Assembly (NCBI GenBank): GCA_963834515.1
Contig: CAWICB010000009.1
Location: 186,001 to 250,000, forward strand
Direction: 5' to 3'
DNA from: RYN-230 sp963834515
Lineage (GTDB): Bacteria > Actinomycetota > Actinomycetes > Streptosporangiales > Streptosporangiaceae
DNA: 64,000 nucleotides
Each line of letters opens with the position of its first letter. Positions within the stretch are counted from its first letter, which is position 1. Under the pieces are notes generated by a model. That model saw nothing but the letters and a program-made list of their open reading frames with translations. It had not been told where the DNA came from and did no database searches. Shown in pieces: positions 41,636-51,268 of this stretch. Made by a program: the position numbers and the translations under genes.

Positions 41636-42837
41636 CCGGAGATCCCGGCCCGGCGGCAGGCGGCCCGCAGCGCGCCCGCGCACAACTGGCCGACCTGGAC
41701 GAATCTGTCCCTGACCACCGTGGCCGCCATGTTGCCGGTGGTGACCCAGACCGGCTTGAGCAGCACCGACGGCACCCGGACGTGATCTTGCGGGTCGTAG
41801 GTCCGGGCGTGCACCAGGCTGGCCGGCGGGGGCAGCCCGGCCCGCAAGTACAGCGCCAGCGCCGCGGCCGCCTGCGCCTCGGCGTAGATCGGCTTGTACA
41901 CGGTGCCGCACTGGTAGCCGGCCAGCACGTTCTGCAGCCCGGCCGGGGTCGCGTCCTGGCCGGTGGTCGGGAACGTGCGCGGCGGGGTGTTCAGCGTCTT
42001 GAGGTAGGAGATGACGGCGCTGGCCGTGTCGTCGTTCGGGGTCAGCACGGCCGTGATCTTGTCGTTGGCCGTGTACTGCTCCTCGAACGTGGTCTGCGCG
42101 GTGTCCGGGTCCCAGGTCCCGGGCGGCTGGCCCGCGCTGCGGTACTGGCCCGAGCCGAAGTAGGGCTGCAGCACGCTGTCGTAGCCACGGGCGAACAGGG
42201 TGGCGTTGTTGTCCGTGGGCGCACCCCGCATGACCAGGATGTCCGGCTTGCGCACGTGCCAGGCCTGGATGCACGCGATGAGCCCGCGGGCCATCAGCGC
42301 GCCCACCGCCACGTTGTCGAAGCTGACGTAGTAGGCCCGCTTCCCGCCCAGCGTCATCCGGTCATAGTCGATCACCTTGACGCCGAGTGACGCGGCCGCC
42401 GACTCGATGGACGCGCCCACCCCCGAGTCGATCGGGTCCAGCAGCAGCACGGTGGCGCCCTGGGTCATGTCTGACTGGGCCTGCGCCTGCTCGGTGGCGT
42501 CGCTGCCCTGCGCGTTGGTGATGATGAACTGGCTGCGGCTCAGCCCGGCCGCCTGCAGCGCGCGGGCCAGGTACGGCGCGTCGAACTCGGTGTACCGGGG
42601 CGATGTGGTGGTGTCCGGCAGCAGCACGCCGATCTTGCCGGTGCCGAGCGGGGCCAGCCCGGCCAGCTTGCGCATGGCCGAGAAGCTGTCGGTGAACGAC
42701 GCGGCGGATACCGACGGGATGACCGAGCCGAGCGCGGCCGCGGACCGGGAGTGGACGGGCTTGCCGCATGCGGTCAGCCCGGCCGCCGCCGCGGCCGCGG
42801 CCAGCAGCCCGGATGCGATCCGGCGGGGCACGGTCAT
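41632..42837 (-). CDS. sugar-binding lipoprotein (XylF-like)
   Basis: A 401-residue periplasmic-type binding protein anchored by a lipobox (AAAAAGLTAC-GKPV). It follows the xylose-binding XylF pattern: GKIGVLLPDTTTSPRY at the start, DRMTLGGKRAYYVSFDNVAV, RGAPTDNNATLFARGYDSVL (XylF reads GSPVDNNAKLF), LTPNDDTASAVISYL, and TGQDATPAGLQNVLAGYQCG followed by TVYKPI. The sugar is probably an aldopentose or related monosaccharide, by homology only. ATG 42837 overlaps the response-regulator stop (ATGA). Confidence 0.9.
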   Translation of the reverse strand: MTVPRRIASGLLAAAAAAAGLTACGKPVHSRSAAALGSVIPSVSAASFTDSFSAMRKLAGLAPLGTGKIGVLLPDTTTSPRYTEFDAPYLARALQAAGLSRSQFIITNAQGSDATEQAQAQSDMTQGATVLLLDPIDSGVGASIESAAASLGVKVIDYDRMTLGGKRAYYVSFDNVAVGALMARGLIACIQAWHVRKPDILVMRGAPTDNNATLFARGYDSVLQPYFGSGQYRSAGQPPGTWDPDTAQTTFEEQYTANDKITAVLTPNDDTASAVISYLKTLNTPPRTFPTTGQDATPAGLQNVLAGYQCGTVYKPIYAEAQAAAALALYLRAGLPPPASLVHARTYDPQDHVRVPSVLLKPVWVTTGNMAATVVRDRFVQVGQLCAGALRAACRRAGISG

Positions 42838-43532
42838 GCCGTCGCGAACCGGTAACCCGATCGCGGCTCGGTGATGAACAGCGGCTCGTCACCAGCCGTC
42901 TCCAGCTTGGCCCGCAGCCGCCCGACGTAGACCCGGGTGTACTCGGTCTGCGTCTCGTAGCCGGGTCCCCAGACCCGGCGCAGCAGCGTGGCGTGGGTGA
43001 GCAGCTCGCCCGGGCTGATCGCGAACTGGCGCAGCAGCGCGAACTCGGTCGGGGTCAGGTGCACCAGGGTGCCGTCCTTGGTGACCCGGCGGCGCTCCAG
43101 GTCGATCTCCACGTCAGCGATCCGCACCACCCTCGGCTCCGGGCGGCCCTCCGGCGACGGCTTGCTGCGGCGCAGCGTGGCGTTGATCCGGGCCAGCAGT
43201 TCCTCGATGCCGAACGGCTTGGTCATGTAGTCGTCGGCGCCCAGGTTGAGCGCGCGCACCTTGTCGGTCTCGGCGCGCCGCGCGGACAGCACGATGATGC
43301 CCACCCCGGACTGCTCGCGGATCTCGCGGCACAGCTCGAAGCCGTCCTGGCCGGGCAGCATCAGGTCGAGCAGCACCACGTCGAGCACCCGCTCGGCCAG
43401 GATCTCGCTGACCCGGCTGCCGTCCTTGGACACGATCACGTCATGGCCGCGGGCGGACAGGTTGGACCTGACCAGGTCAACGATGTTCTGGTCGTCCTCC
43501 ACGATCAGCACGACCGTGTTGTCAGCCACCAC
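42834..43532 (-). CDS. OmpR/PhoB-family response regulator
   Basis: It has 232 residues. The receiver domain holds the acidic pair (VLIVEDDQNIVDL), the phospho-Asp in VVLLDLMLPGQDGFELC, the Thr/Ser switch in IIVLSARRAE, and Lys in DDYMTKPFGIEEL. The winged-helix effector has HLTPTEFALLRQFAISPGEL and YVGRLRAKLE. It starts (GTG 43532 or 43529) inside the last codons of the kinase gene, so the two are coupled. By position it is the output of the ABC-kinase fusion, and the likely target is this operon itself. Confidence 0.93.
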   Translation of the reverse strand: MVADNTVVLIVEDDQNIVDLVRSNLSARGHDVIVSKDGSRVSEILAERVLDVVLLDLMLPGQDGFELCREIREQSGVGIIVLSARRAETDKVRALNLGADDYMTKPFGIEELLARINATLRRSKPSPEGRPEPRVVRIADVEIDLERRRVTKDGTLVHLTPTEFALLRQFAISPGELLTHATLLRRVWGPGYETQTEYTRVYVGRLRAKLETAGDEPLFITEPRSGYRFATA

Positions 43533-46051
43533 GGCGTCCCTCCGGTTCCTCCACCACGTTCCAGGATGCCCCGGCGGGCTCGGCCGCGGAGCCGGGTGGC
43601 GGATCTGCTGGCAGCGAGACCAGGAAGGCCGCGCCGGGCTGGGCCGCGGTCACGACCAGGGTGCCGCCGTGTGCCTCGACGATGCCGCGGGCGATGGGCA
43701 GCCCCAGCCCGGTGCCGGCCACGTCGCTGGTGCCGCGGACCCGCGGCTCGAAGATCTTCCCGGCCAGCCCGGGCAGGATGCCCGGCCCGTAGTCCCGGAT
43801 CTCGACCTCGGCCCAGCCCGTGGCGCCGGCCCGCACGGTCACATCGGTGCCGCGGGGCGATGCGCCGTGGCTGGCCGCGTTTTCCAGCAGGTTCACGAAC
43901 ACCTGCTCGAGCCGGTCGTGATCGGCCCAGACCGGCTCCACCCCGGCCGTGAGGCGGATGCGGGCCGGCCGCTGGCCGGACAGGCAGTTCGCCGCCGCGC
44001 CGACGACCAGCGGCAGTTCACACCAGTCCCGCTGCAGCCGCAGCACGCCCGACTCGATGGCCGTGGCATCCAGCAGGTCGCCGACCAGGCGTTCCATCCG
44101 CGCCGACTCGGCCGCGATGGAGCCGAGGAACCGCCGGGTGGACTCGGCGTTCCAGGTCAGGTCGGGCTGGCACAGCGTCGAGGCGTAGCCGTGGATGGCG
44201 GTCAGCGGGGTGCGCAGCTCGTGGCTGAGTGAGGAGAGCATCTCCCGCTGGATGCTCTGCGACCGGCGCAGCGCCGCCGCCTCGCGCTGCGCGGTCTCCA
44301 GCGACTCCCGCTCCAGGGCCAGGGCCAGCGACCGGCTGGCGTCGTCGAGCAGCTCCAGCGCGTCCGCGGTGACTGCCTTGCCCTCCCCCCAGCATGCGAC
44401 CAGGGCACCGCGCTGGCCGGGCAGCCGCAGCGAGCGCGCGGCCAGCCCGGGCTCGATCAGCCGGGCCGGGACGTCACCGTCCGCGCCGAGCACCGCCCCG
44501 GCCGCCTCGTGCAGCCGGGGCAGCACCTGCACCGGCCGCCCGGGATCCGCCCGGGCCGGCCGGTGCGCGATGCACCGGCATTCCACACCCTGGCCACCCG
44601 TCCCGATCACGGCCGCACTGTCCGCCCCCAGCCCGTCCAGCAGTGCCAGCAGGGAGATCTCCAGGCCGCCCTGCACCCGTTCCGGGCCGGCCAGCGTCTC
44701 CAGCAGGCCGCGCAGCGACTCCAGCACCCGGTTGCGCCGGGACACCTCGGTGAGCAGCCGTTCCCGCTCGATGGCCGACGCCGCGTAGCTCAGGTAGATG
44801 GTGGCCAGTTCCAGCCGCTCCGGGGCCGGATTGCCCGGCGAGGCGGCGTAGCCGGAGACCGTGCCGAGCACCCCGTTGCTGCCCACGATGGGCGCCGCCC
44901 AGGCACTCCGGATGCCCGCCGCGACGGCCGCGGCCGTGCCGGCCGGCCAGGCCGACCGGGCCTGCAGGTCATCGACCACCACCACGGTGCCGCCCGCCGC
45001 GGCCAGCCCGGCTGGGCCCCCGTCCGCCCCGACCGGCAGGGCCGCGTTCACCGTGAGCAGTTCGGCGGGCAGCCCGGTGGCCGCCATCCGGCGCAGCACC
45101 GGCTGCTCGCCGGTGGTCTCCAGCAGGTGGACGCACAGCATGTCCTGATCCAGCGCGCCCGCCATGGCCGAGACGATCAGCGGCAGCGAGGCGGCCGGCT
45201 CGGCTTCGGACAGCTGGTCGGCCAGGCTCTGCAGCCGCCTGATCTGGCGGCTGGCGATCGAGTTGAACGTCCACGCCGGACATCAGCGCGACCACGTCGC
45301 TGCGCTGCACCTCGACCGGGGAGACGTCGGCCACCGCGCGGCCGTCACGCAGCACGATGATCCGGTCGGCCAGCGCGAAGACCTGTTCCAGGTCGTGCGA
45401 GGCGAGCAGCACGCTGGCGCCCGCCTCACGGGTCTCCCGCAGGATCGACTCGACCAGCGCCGTCTCGGCCACGCCGAGTGAGGCGGTCGGCTCGTCCATG
45501 ACCAGCAGCCGGGGTGGGGTGAGCAGCGCGCGGGCCAGCGCGACCAGCTGCCGCTGGCCGCGGGACAGCACCCGCAGCGGCACGTCCAGGTGCAGGTCGT
45601 GCGCGCCCACCCGGCGCAGCACCGCGGCCGCCTCCTCGCGCATCGCGCCCTCGGAGACCACCCAGCGGCCGGGCCGGCCGAGGAAGATGTTGGCCACCGC
45701 GTCCAGGTCGTCGCATAGCCCGTGTTCCTGCCACACGGTCTCCACCCCGGCCCGGCGCACCTGGGCTGGCCGGGCCGGCATCGGCCGCCCGGCGAGCAGC
45801 ACCGCACCGGCGTCGGCGTCGTGCACCCCGGCGATGGTGCCGATCAGGGTGGATTTCCCGGCCCCGTTGCCACCCGCCACGGCGACGATCTCGCCGTGGC
45901 CGACCTGCAGGCTGACCTCGCGCAGCACGGTGAGCGGCCCGAACGTCTTGGTCAGCCCGCGGACGTCGAGCAGCGCGGCCCGGCCAGTGGGTGCCGCGCC
46001 ACGACCGGACCAGCTCACCAGCGTCTCCGTCACTACCGGGGGCGTTATCAC
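43522..46051 (-). CDS. ABC ATPase fused to GAF/histidine kinase, apparent frameshift at junction
   Basis: Residues about 20-255 are a single sugar-type ABC ATPase: Walker A AGGNGAGKSTLIG, Q-loop VWQEHGLC, signature VLSRGQRQLVALA, Walker B LLVMDEPTASLG, H-loop LLASHDLEQVF. After GVD the frame must shift at 45268 (one extra base). Then comes FNSIASRQIRRLQSLADQLS, two GAF-like regions (about 285-560), HisKA with SHELRTPLTAIHGY (near 607), and HATPase_c with NLLENAASHGA, DYGPGI and GTGLGLPIARGIV (near 720-780). The restored protein has 842 residues. The kinase frame has no usable start before an internal ATG at 45165, and the ABC frame has no stop at the junction, so one fused protein is the best reading. 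No transmembrane segment is seen, so it is probably held by the permease. Confidence 0.85.
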
Positions 46052-46143
46052 GTACGTGTTACCGCCCGGTGAACGCAGCGGTTATTGCGGCGTAGCCTAA
46101 CCGGGCCGGCTGGGCTCAGCCAGACGTCAGCGGGACAGACCGG

Positions 46144-47375
46144 TCAGGCTGGCGTCACGGCGTACTGCCGGAGGCAGAGGTCCTGGAACGTCACCGGGCC
46201 GCGCGGCCCGGGCACGTGGTCTACGTTGATCCCGGTCTCCGGGACACCGCGCAGCTTGAAACCGTCCAGCAGCCGGGTGCTGGCGTTCCAGAACACGCCC
46301 GTCCCCCGGTAGCTGCGGAGGAACTCGGCCGCCGCGGCCGGGTCGGCGGTGACGATGCTGGCCGCCAGCCCGGACGTGCACGCGTTGGCGATGCCCGCGG
46401 CCGCGGCCGGCCGCCGGCCGGGGCGATGGTGACGGTCGCCTCGTGCCCGGTGTCCAGCGCCCACTCGTGACCGAGCGGGTGACCGTGCGGCGGCAGCGAC
46501 GGGGTGACCCCCAGCCCAGCGACCGCTGCCAGCACGCCGGGCAGCCGCTGCTCCCACACGTCAGAGCAGATCAGCAGCAGGTTCAGCCGGTTGCACACGC
46601 CGAGCCGGTCCAGGCTGGCCGTGATCAGCTCGGTGGCCAGGGCCGGGTCGGCCGCCCGGTCCAGGTACAGCACCCCGCCGCCATCCGCGTGGGCCAGCGT
46701 GCGCACGCCGTGCGCCGCGGCCTCGGCGGCCAGCGTGCGGGTGGTCTCGCCGCTGCCGCGCAGGATGACCAGCGGGATCAGCCCGGGCTGGCGGACCAGC
46801 TCGACCGCGGCGTCCCGGTCCGCCGAGCGGACCAGCTGCACCGCGGCCGGATCCAGCCCGGCCCCGGCCACCGCGGGCCCGAGCACGTAGTCGGCCAGTG
46901 CGGCGGCCGACCGGAGCGCCGCTCCCCCGGTGCGCAGCACCCCGGCATTGCGCGACTTGAGCAGCTGTGACGCGATGTCGATGGTGACGTTGGGCCGGGC
47001 CTCGAAGTTCGCGCCGATCACGCCGACCGGCACCCGGCGCTCGGTGAGCCGCAGCCCGCCAGGCAGGTCGCGGACGGGGACGGCGTCCGGCGGGAACGGG
47101 GCCTCGGCCAGCAGCCCGATCTGCCGGGCCATGTCCGCCAGCCGCGGCCGGTCGAGGCGGAGCCGGTCCAGCAGGCCACGGCCCAGCCCGGCCCGCTCGC
47201 CCTCGGCCATGTCCGTGACGTTGGCCGCGAGGATCTCCGCGGACCGCTCGGTGAGCAGCCCGGCCATGCCGCGCAGCGCCCGGTCGATGACCGCGTCGGG
47301 CGCCGCGGCCAGGCTCCCGGCCGCGGCGGCGGCCGCCTCGCCGCAAGCCATCACTGCTTTCTGTGCGTCAGCCAC
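46144..47375 (-). CDS. proA: glutamate-5-semialdehyde dehydrogenase (gamma-glutamyl phosphate reductase), apparent frameshift
   Basis: The second step of proline synthesis, reducing gamma-glutamyl phosphate. The visible motifs are FEARPNVTIDIASQLLKSRN, VLRTGGAALRSAA, VILRGSGETTRTL, HADGGGVLYLDRAAD and the catalytic Cys in LDRLGVCNRLNLLLI. The last 85 codons (IANACTSGLAASIVT, RLLDGFKLRGVPETGINVDH) are in another frame. One base missing in the GC run at about 46400-46420 explains it, and the restored length of 410 residues is normal. proB is not in the window. GTG 47375 is the start. Confidence 0.93.
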
Positions 47376-47416
47376 GAGGTGAGCTTATTACGGGCCGGGG
47401 GCCGCACCGGGGCTTG

Positions 47417-48409
47417 TTACGTCGCCGCGGAGCCGTCCCAGGTCCAGTGGAAGCCGACCACGGAACGCTCCAGTGATCTCAGGTACCGGTGCACCGAATG
47501 CTGGCTGTCCGGCACGGCCAGTTCCTGGTCCAGCACATTGCCTTCCACCCCGTCCCAGACCGCCCACCAGACCGCGGCCGGCACTTCCTCCGGGTGGAAC
47601 TCGATGCGCATGTCGAAGTTCTCCAGGGACGCCATGACCCCGCGGCGGTATTCCCGTTCCCCGGGATCGGCCAGGTCCCCGCTGTAGTGATAGGACGTCC
47701 AGTACTCCAGGGTCAGCGTCTCGCCCAGGCCGAGCGTGCGGGTCAGCGGGATGTCGGTCGCGTACACGGAGTCGCTGATCTGGCGGATTGGCCCGGGCGG
47801 CCCGGCGCAGCCCTGGCCGAGTTCCAGGGATACCGCGTTGGTGTCGTACAGGTAGGGAATGGCGTCCAGGCCGTCCACAATGGCCTCGACGACCTGCAGC
47901 GTCCGGGTCCGGGTCAGTCTCCGGTCGGCGCCGACGTTGACGTGGTCGTGCAGCGACACGGTCTGGTGCCGGCGCGGGCCAAGCCGGCTGACCACCGTGG
48001 CCGCCGCCCCGGGGCGCATCGCCCGTGGCCCGGCCAGCACGGTGATCCGGCCGCTGCCCCGCCACAGCCGCCACAGCCGGTCCTCCTCCTGCGGGGCGAA
48101 GCCGAAGGCCGCGACGAACAGGGCCAGTGTGGCCCGGCTCAGCACCCGGCCGGACAGGGCCCGGCCGACCGTGTCCTTAAGCTGCCGGGCGAGCACGTCT
48201 GAACTGCCGGTGGCGCGCGGCGAGTCCCACAGGTGATGCGCGAGCACATTGGCTACGGCCAGGTGGTTGATCGCGCCGGGCCTGGTGCGCTCCGCGCGTG
48301 ATTCCCACAACTGGCGGTACCGCCCGGGCCGCAGCAGTAATTCGTGCAGGTATTGCCCGGCGGCCTGGCGTCCCGCGGCGAGCTGCGGCTCGGTCAATGG
48401 GTGGCCCAA
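47417..48409 (-). CDS. unknown protein with N-terminal helical domain
   Basis: A 330-residue soluble protein I do not recognise. Residues 1-120 are helical and resemble a divergent XRE/helical DNA-binding fold (ALSGRVLSRATLALFVAAFG, then EEDRLWRLWRGSGR). Residues 140-330 are beta-rich with many aromatics (HQTVSLHDHVNVGADRRL, LEYWTSYHYSGDLADPGERE, FDMRIEFHPEEVPAAVWWAV). The second part looks like a ligand-binding barrel. ATG 48409 is the first Met. It is separated from proA by 41 bp on the same strand. It might be a regulator with a sensing domain, but that is a guess from architecture. Confidence 0.65.
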   Translation of the reverse strand: MGHPLTEPQLAAGRQAAGQYLHELLLRPGRYRQLWESRAERTRPGAINHLAVANVLAHHLWDSPRATGSSDVLARQLKDTVGRALSGRVLSRATLALFVAAFGFAPQEEDRLWRLWRGSGRITVLAGPRAMRPGAAATVVSRLGPRRHQTVSLHDHVNVGADRRLTRTRTLQVVEAIVDGLDAIPYLYDTNAVSLELGQGCAGPPGPIRQISDSVYATDIPLTRTLGLGETLTLEYWTSYHYSGDLADPGEREYRRGVMASLENFDMRIEFHPEEVPAAVWWAVWDGVEGNVLDQELAVPDSQHSVHRYLRSLERSVVGFHWTWDGSAAT

Positions 48410-48464
48410 TCAGGTGATTGCGAACTTACTGCGACTTACCCGCCCTAGCCTATGACGCAAGTCT

Positions 48465-48590
48465 CGCCGGGGGGGTATGGGCTACGGGCGAGGCGGCGAC
48501 AGGGGGCCGGGGGGCGGGCTGCCGCAGGTGGGTCCGCCCCCCAACGCTGTTCCGGGGGGCGGGCACAGGGGGTTCCCGGTGCCGCCGGTG
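48465..48590. repeat. degenerate dispersed GC-rich repeat
   Basis: A run of G6-8 and C6 blocks with CGGGCTGCCGCAGGTGG and GGTCCGCCCCCCAACGCTGT lies between the GNAT gene and the 330-residue unknown gene. It is a weaker match to the family than the other copies. Nothing else is seen in the 182-bp gap. Confidence 0.45.
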
Positions 48591-48591
48591 T

Positions 48592-49473
48592 TCAGAACAG
48601 TACCGACGTCAGCGTGGCCAGCTCGGTGAAGCCGACTTTCCGGTAGACCGCCCGCGCGGGCGCGTTGAAGTCATTCACGTACAGCGAGACGACCGGTGCG
48701 ATGGAGCGCAGCGCCTCCTGCACCACGGCTGCCATGCCGGCCACGGCCAGCCCGCGGCCACGCAGGCCGGGCCGCACCCAGACACCCTGGACCTGGCAGG
48801 CGTACGGGGTGACCGCGCCGATCTCGGCCTTGAACATGACCTGGCCGTCCTCGATCCGGGCGAACGCGCGGCCCAGCCCGATCAGCTCGGCCACCCGGGC
48901 CCGGTACGCGATGCCACCGTCCGGGCCGAGGGGTGACACGCCGACCTCCTCGGTGAACATGGCCACTGAAGCGGGCAGCAGCACGTCCAGCTCGTCCGGC
49001 CGGACCCGGCGCAGCAGCGGATCGGCGGCCACCCGCGGCGGGCTGGAGATGGCCATGACCGGCTGGCGGCCCCGGATCTCGCGCGGCTCACTCCAGTACG
49101 GCCGGAGCAGCTCCCACATCTGGGCGACCGCCTCGGCCGGCCCCACGATGGACGAGCACCGCCGCCCCTGCAGCCGGGCCCGGCCGGCGAACGCGGTCGC
49201 GGCGGCGTGCGTCGCCGCCACCGGGACGAGGTTGGCGCCCGCGTAACAGGCCGAGGTCAGCCTGCCGCCCGGCAGGTAACCCCACATCTGGCCACCCAGC
49301 CGGACCGGGTCGAGGCCAGCCTCGCGGACCCGGGAGCTCACGAAAACGTTCACCACCGGGTCACGGTCGCACAACCCGAGCACGTCGCCGAGGTCGCGGT
49401 CATTGAGCAGCCGCAGCGACGAGGACCGCAGCGCCTTAGTGCGCAGCACTCTTCCAGGGTAGCGGTCCGTCAC
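48592..49473 (-). CDS. DUF4081 and GNAT acetyltransferase protein
   Basis: A 293-residue protein with an N-terminal DUF4081 domain (LLNDRDLGDVLGLCDRDPVV, VNVFVSSRVREAGLD, QMWGYLPGGRLTSACYAGAN) and a C-terminal GNAT domain whose acetyl-CoA loop is VWVRPGLRGRGLAVAGMAAV, ending YVNDFNAPARAVYRKVGF. In Mycobacterium the homologue Rv2867c adjoins ispG. Here six kilobases of hydrolase and sugar-operon DNA lie between them. The substrate is unknown. GTG 49473 is used, with GTG eight codons later (GTGCTGCGC) as an alternative. Confidence 0.88.
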   Translation of the reverse strand: MTDRYPGRVLRTKALRSSSLRLLNDRDLGDVLGLCDRDPVVNVFVSSRVREAGLDPVRLGGQMWGYLPGGRLTSACYAGANLVPVAATHAAATAFAGRARLQGRRCSSIVGPAEAVAQMWELLRPYWSEPREIRGRQPVMAISSPPRVAADPLLRRVRPDELDVLLPASVAMFTEEVGVSPLGPDGGIAYRARVAELIGLGRAFARIEDGQVMFKAEIGAVTPYACQVQGVWVRPGLRGRGLAVAGMAAVVQEALRSIAPVVSLYVNDFNAPARAVYRKVGFTELATLTSVLF

Positions 49474-49510
49474 GCGGAACGCTCCCGGCCCAACTCGCGG
49501 GGGGTTCGTT

Positions 49511-49625
49511 CCGGGGGGTCGCCCCCCGGGCCAGCGCGGCTGGGGAGGCGGGGCGCGCCGCAGGCGTGTTCCCGCCGAGCCAGCAGCTCGCGGGGGTCCC
49601 GGGGGGGGGTCGCCCCCCGGGCCAG
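49511..49625. repeat. dispersed GC-rich repeat, both arms present
   Basis: Each arm reads GGGGGGTCGCCCCCCGGGCC and they flank GGCGGGGCGCGCCGCAGGCG with CGTGTTCCCGCCGAGCC between. The right arm ends 12 bp before the stop of the tripeptidyl-peptidase-like gene. Confidence 0.65.
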
Positions 49626-49636
49626 CCCAGCACAGT

Positions 49637-51178
49637 TCAGCTGGACGGGGCGGGCGGCGGCAGCGCCGGGCAGGTCGCGTTGACCAGCCCGGGCCGGGTG
49701 GGCAGCGCCCCGGTGGCCAGGTACCGGTTCAGGTAGCCGTTCACGCACGAGTTCGGCGGCTGGGCCAGCGACTGCCCGTGGTTGCCGCCGCCTTGCACCA
49801 CCACCATCCGGGCGGTGGGCAGCAGCCGGCGGGCGACCAGCGCGCCCGCGTACGGGGTGGCCGCGTCCAGCGTGCCCTGGATCATCAGGATGCCGGGCAG
49901 CCCGGCCCCCCTGATCTGCAGCGGGTGGGCCGGGCCGCGCACCGGCCAGAACGCGCAGGACGCGTTGAACCACGCGTTGTCCCAGGCCTGGAACGGTGCG
50001 GTGCGGTACACCTTCCGCGTGTCGGAGTTCCAGAACGCCCAGCTCCGCGGCCAGTTCACGTCACTGCACTCCACCGCGTTATAGACCGCGAACTCATTCT
50101 CGTTCTGAACGCCTTCCTGCTGGTACTGGCTCACGATCTGCGCGGTGGACCCGTCGTGCAGGTAGACAGCCAGGGCCGCGGCCAGCCCGGGCCACAGCGC
50201 GTTGCTGTACCCGCCCTGCAGGAACGTGTCGTCGAAGTCGTCCGCGCCGATGACGCCGTCCACCGGGTGGGCCTGCAGCCGGGCCCGGGCCGTATACCAG
50301 GCCCGCTGCACCTGGGCCGGGGTGCTGCCCAGCCGGTACGTGGCGTTGTGCGCGGCGACCCAGGCGAAGAACGCCTCCATCCGGCCCTGGAACGCGTAGT
50401 CCTGGCCGATGTTGTCCGCGTACCACGCGCCCGCCGGGTCCACCACGGAGTCCAGCACCATCCGGCGCAGGTGGTGCGGGAACAGGGTGGCGTACACCTG
50501 GCCCAGGTAGGTCCCATACGAGTAGCCGAAGTAACTGATCTTCGGCACGCCGAGTGCGGCCCGGATCGAGTCCATGTCCCGGGCCGCGTCTTTGGTGGTC
50601 ATGTACGGCAGCAGCCAGCCGTACCGTTTCTCGCAGTCGGCCGCGTAACTCCTGGCCCGGCTGACGAGCAGCTGCTCGGCGCTGGCGTTAGGCGGAATGT
50701 AGTTTGGCCGGAGCTGGGTGAAGAAGGACGGGTCGCAGCTCAGCGCGGGCACGCTGCCGCCCACCCCGCGCGGGTCGAAGCCGATGATGTTGTAGTCGGC
50801 GGCCACCTGCGGGTTGAGGCCCTCGGCTACGAACGAAGCCAGGCCGCGTCCCGGGCCGCCCGGGCCGCCCGGGTTGACCAGCAGGTCACCCTGTTGCTGG
50901 CTGGCTGGCGCGGTGGCCGGCACCCGGGACAGCGCGAGGGTGATCTTCCGGCCACCCGGCCGGGCATAGTCCAGCGGCACCCGGAGGCTGGCGCACTGCA
51001 GGCCGGCGCCCTGCACCGTGCAGGGGTGCCAGCGGAGCGGCTGCGCCGCGGCCGGTGTGCCGGGTCCGGCCGTCGGTGAGCTGCTGCCACCCGAACTGGC
51101 CGAGGCGGTGCACCCGGCGACGGCCAGCACGGCGCAGCAGGCGGTCAGCCGGGCAGCCCGGCGCAGCAGTATCCGCAC
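49637..51178 (-). CDS. secreted alpha/beta hydrolase, tripeptidyl aminopeptidase family (S33)
   Basis: A 513-residue lipoprotein with a signal peptide (RLTACCAVLAVAGC-TAS). It has the S33 TAP layout: oxyanion NPGGPGGPGRGL, IIGFDPRGVGGSV, nucleophile Ser in YFGYSYGTYLGQVYA, then a C-terminal TAP-like domain with Asp and His (MIQGTLDAATPYAGAL, VVVQGGGNHGQSL). Related Streptomyces enzymes release tripeptides or dipeptides outside the cell. ATG 51178 is the sole good start. It stands alone between the GNAT gene and the sugar operon. Confidence 0.9.
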   Translation of the reverse strand: MRILLRRAARLTACCAVLAVAGCTASASSGGSSSPTAGPGTPAAAQPLRWHPCTVQGAGLQCASLRVPLDYARPGGRKITLALSRVPATAPASQQQGDLLVNPGGPGGPGRGLASFVAEGLNPQVAADYNIIGFDPRGVGGSVPALSCDPSFFTQLRPNYIPPNASAEQLLVSRARSYAADCEKRYGWLLPYMTTKDAARDMDSIRAALGVPKISYFGYSYGTYLGQVYATLFPHHLRRMVLDSVVDPAGAWYADNIGQDYAFQGRMEAFFAWVAAHNATYRLGSTPAQVQRAWYTARARLQAHPVDGVIGADDFDDTFLQGGYSNALWPGLAAALAVYLHDGSTAQIVSQYQQEGVQNENEFAVYNAVECSDVNWPRSWAFWNSDTRKVYRTAPFQAWDNAWFNASCAFWPVRGPAHPLQIRGAGLPGILMIQGTLDAATPYAGALVARRLLPTARMVVVQGGGNHGQSLAQPPNSCVNGYLNRYLATGALPTRPGLVNATCPALPPPAPSS

Positions 51179-51189
51179 CCCGCCACTCT

Positions 51190-51268
51190 ATTGTCCGGGG
51201 GGCGACCCCCTGGACCCCCCGGAATATCTGGTCCCGGGAGACACCCCTTCGGGGCGCCCCCCGGGACC
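51190..51268. repeat. dispersed GC-rich repeat fragment
   Basis: The hairpin GGGGGGCGACCCCCTGGACC is followed by C6, then GGTCCCGGGAGACACCCCTT and GGGGCGCCCCCCGGGACC. It fills the gap between the hydrolase start and the sugar ABC ATPase stop. From 51276 on there is also a short repeat CGGACGGT(C/T)CCG. Confidence 0.55.

Noticed and set aside
43522..45165. Histidine kinase as a separate gene starting at ATG 45165
   Set aside because: That start removes the conserved NSIASRQIRRLQSLADQL segment that is open in frame upstream, and the ABC frame then has no sensible end.
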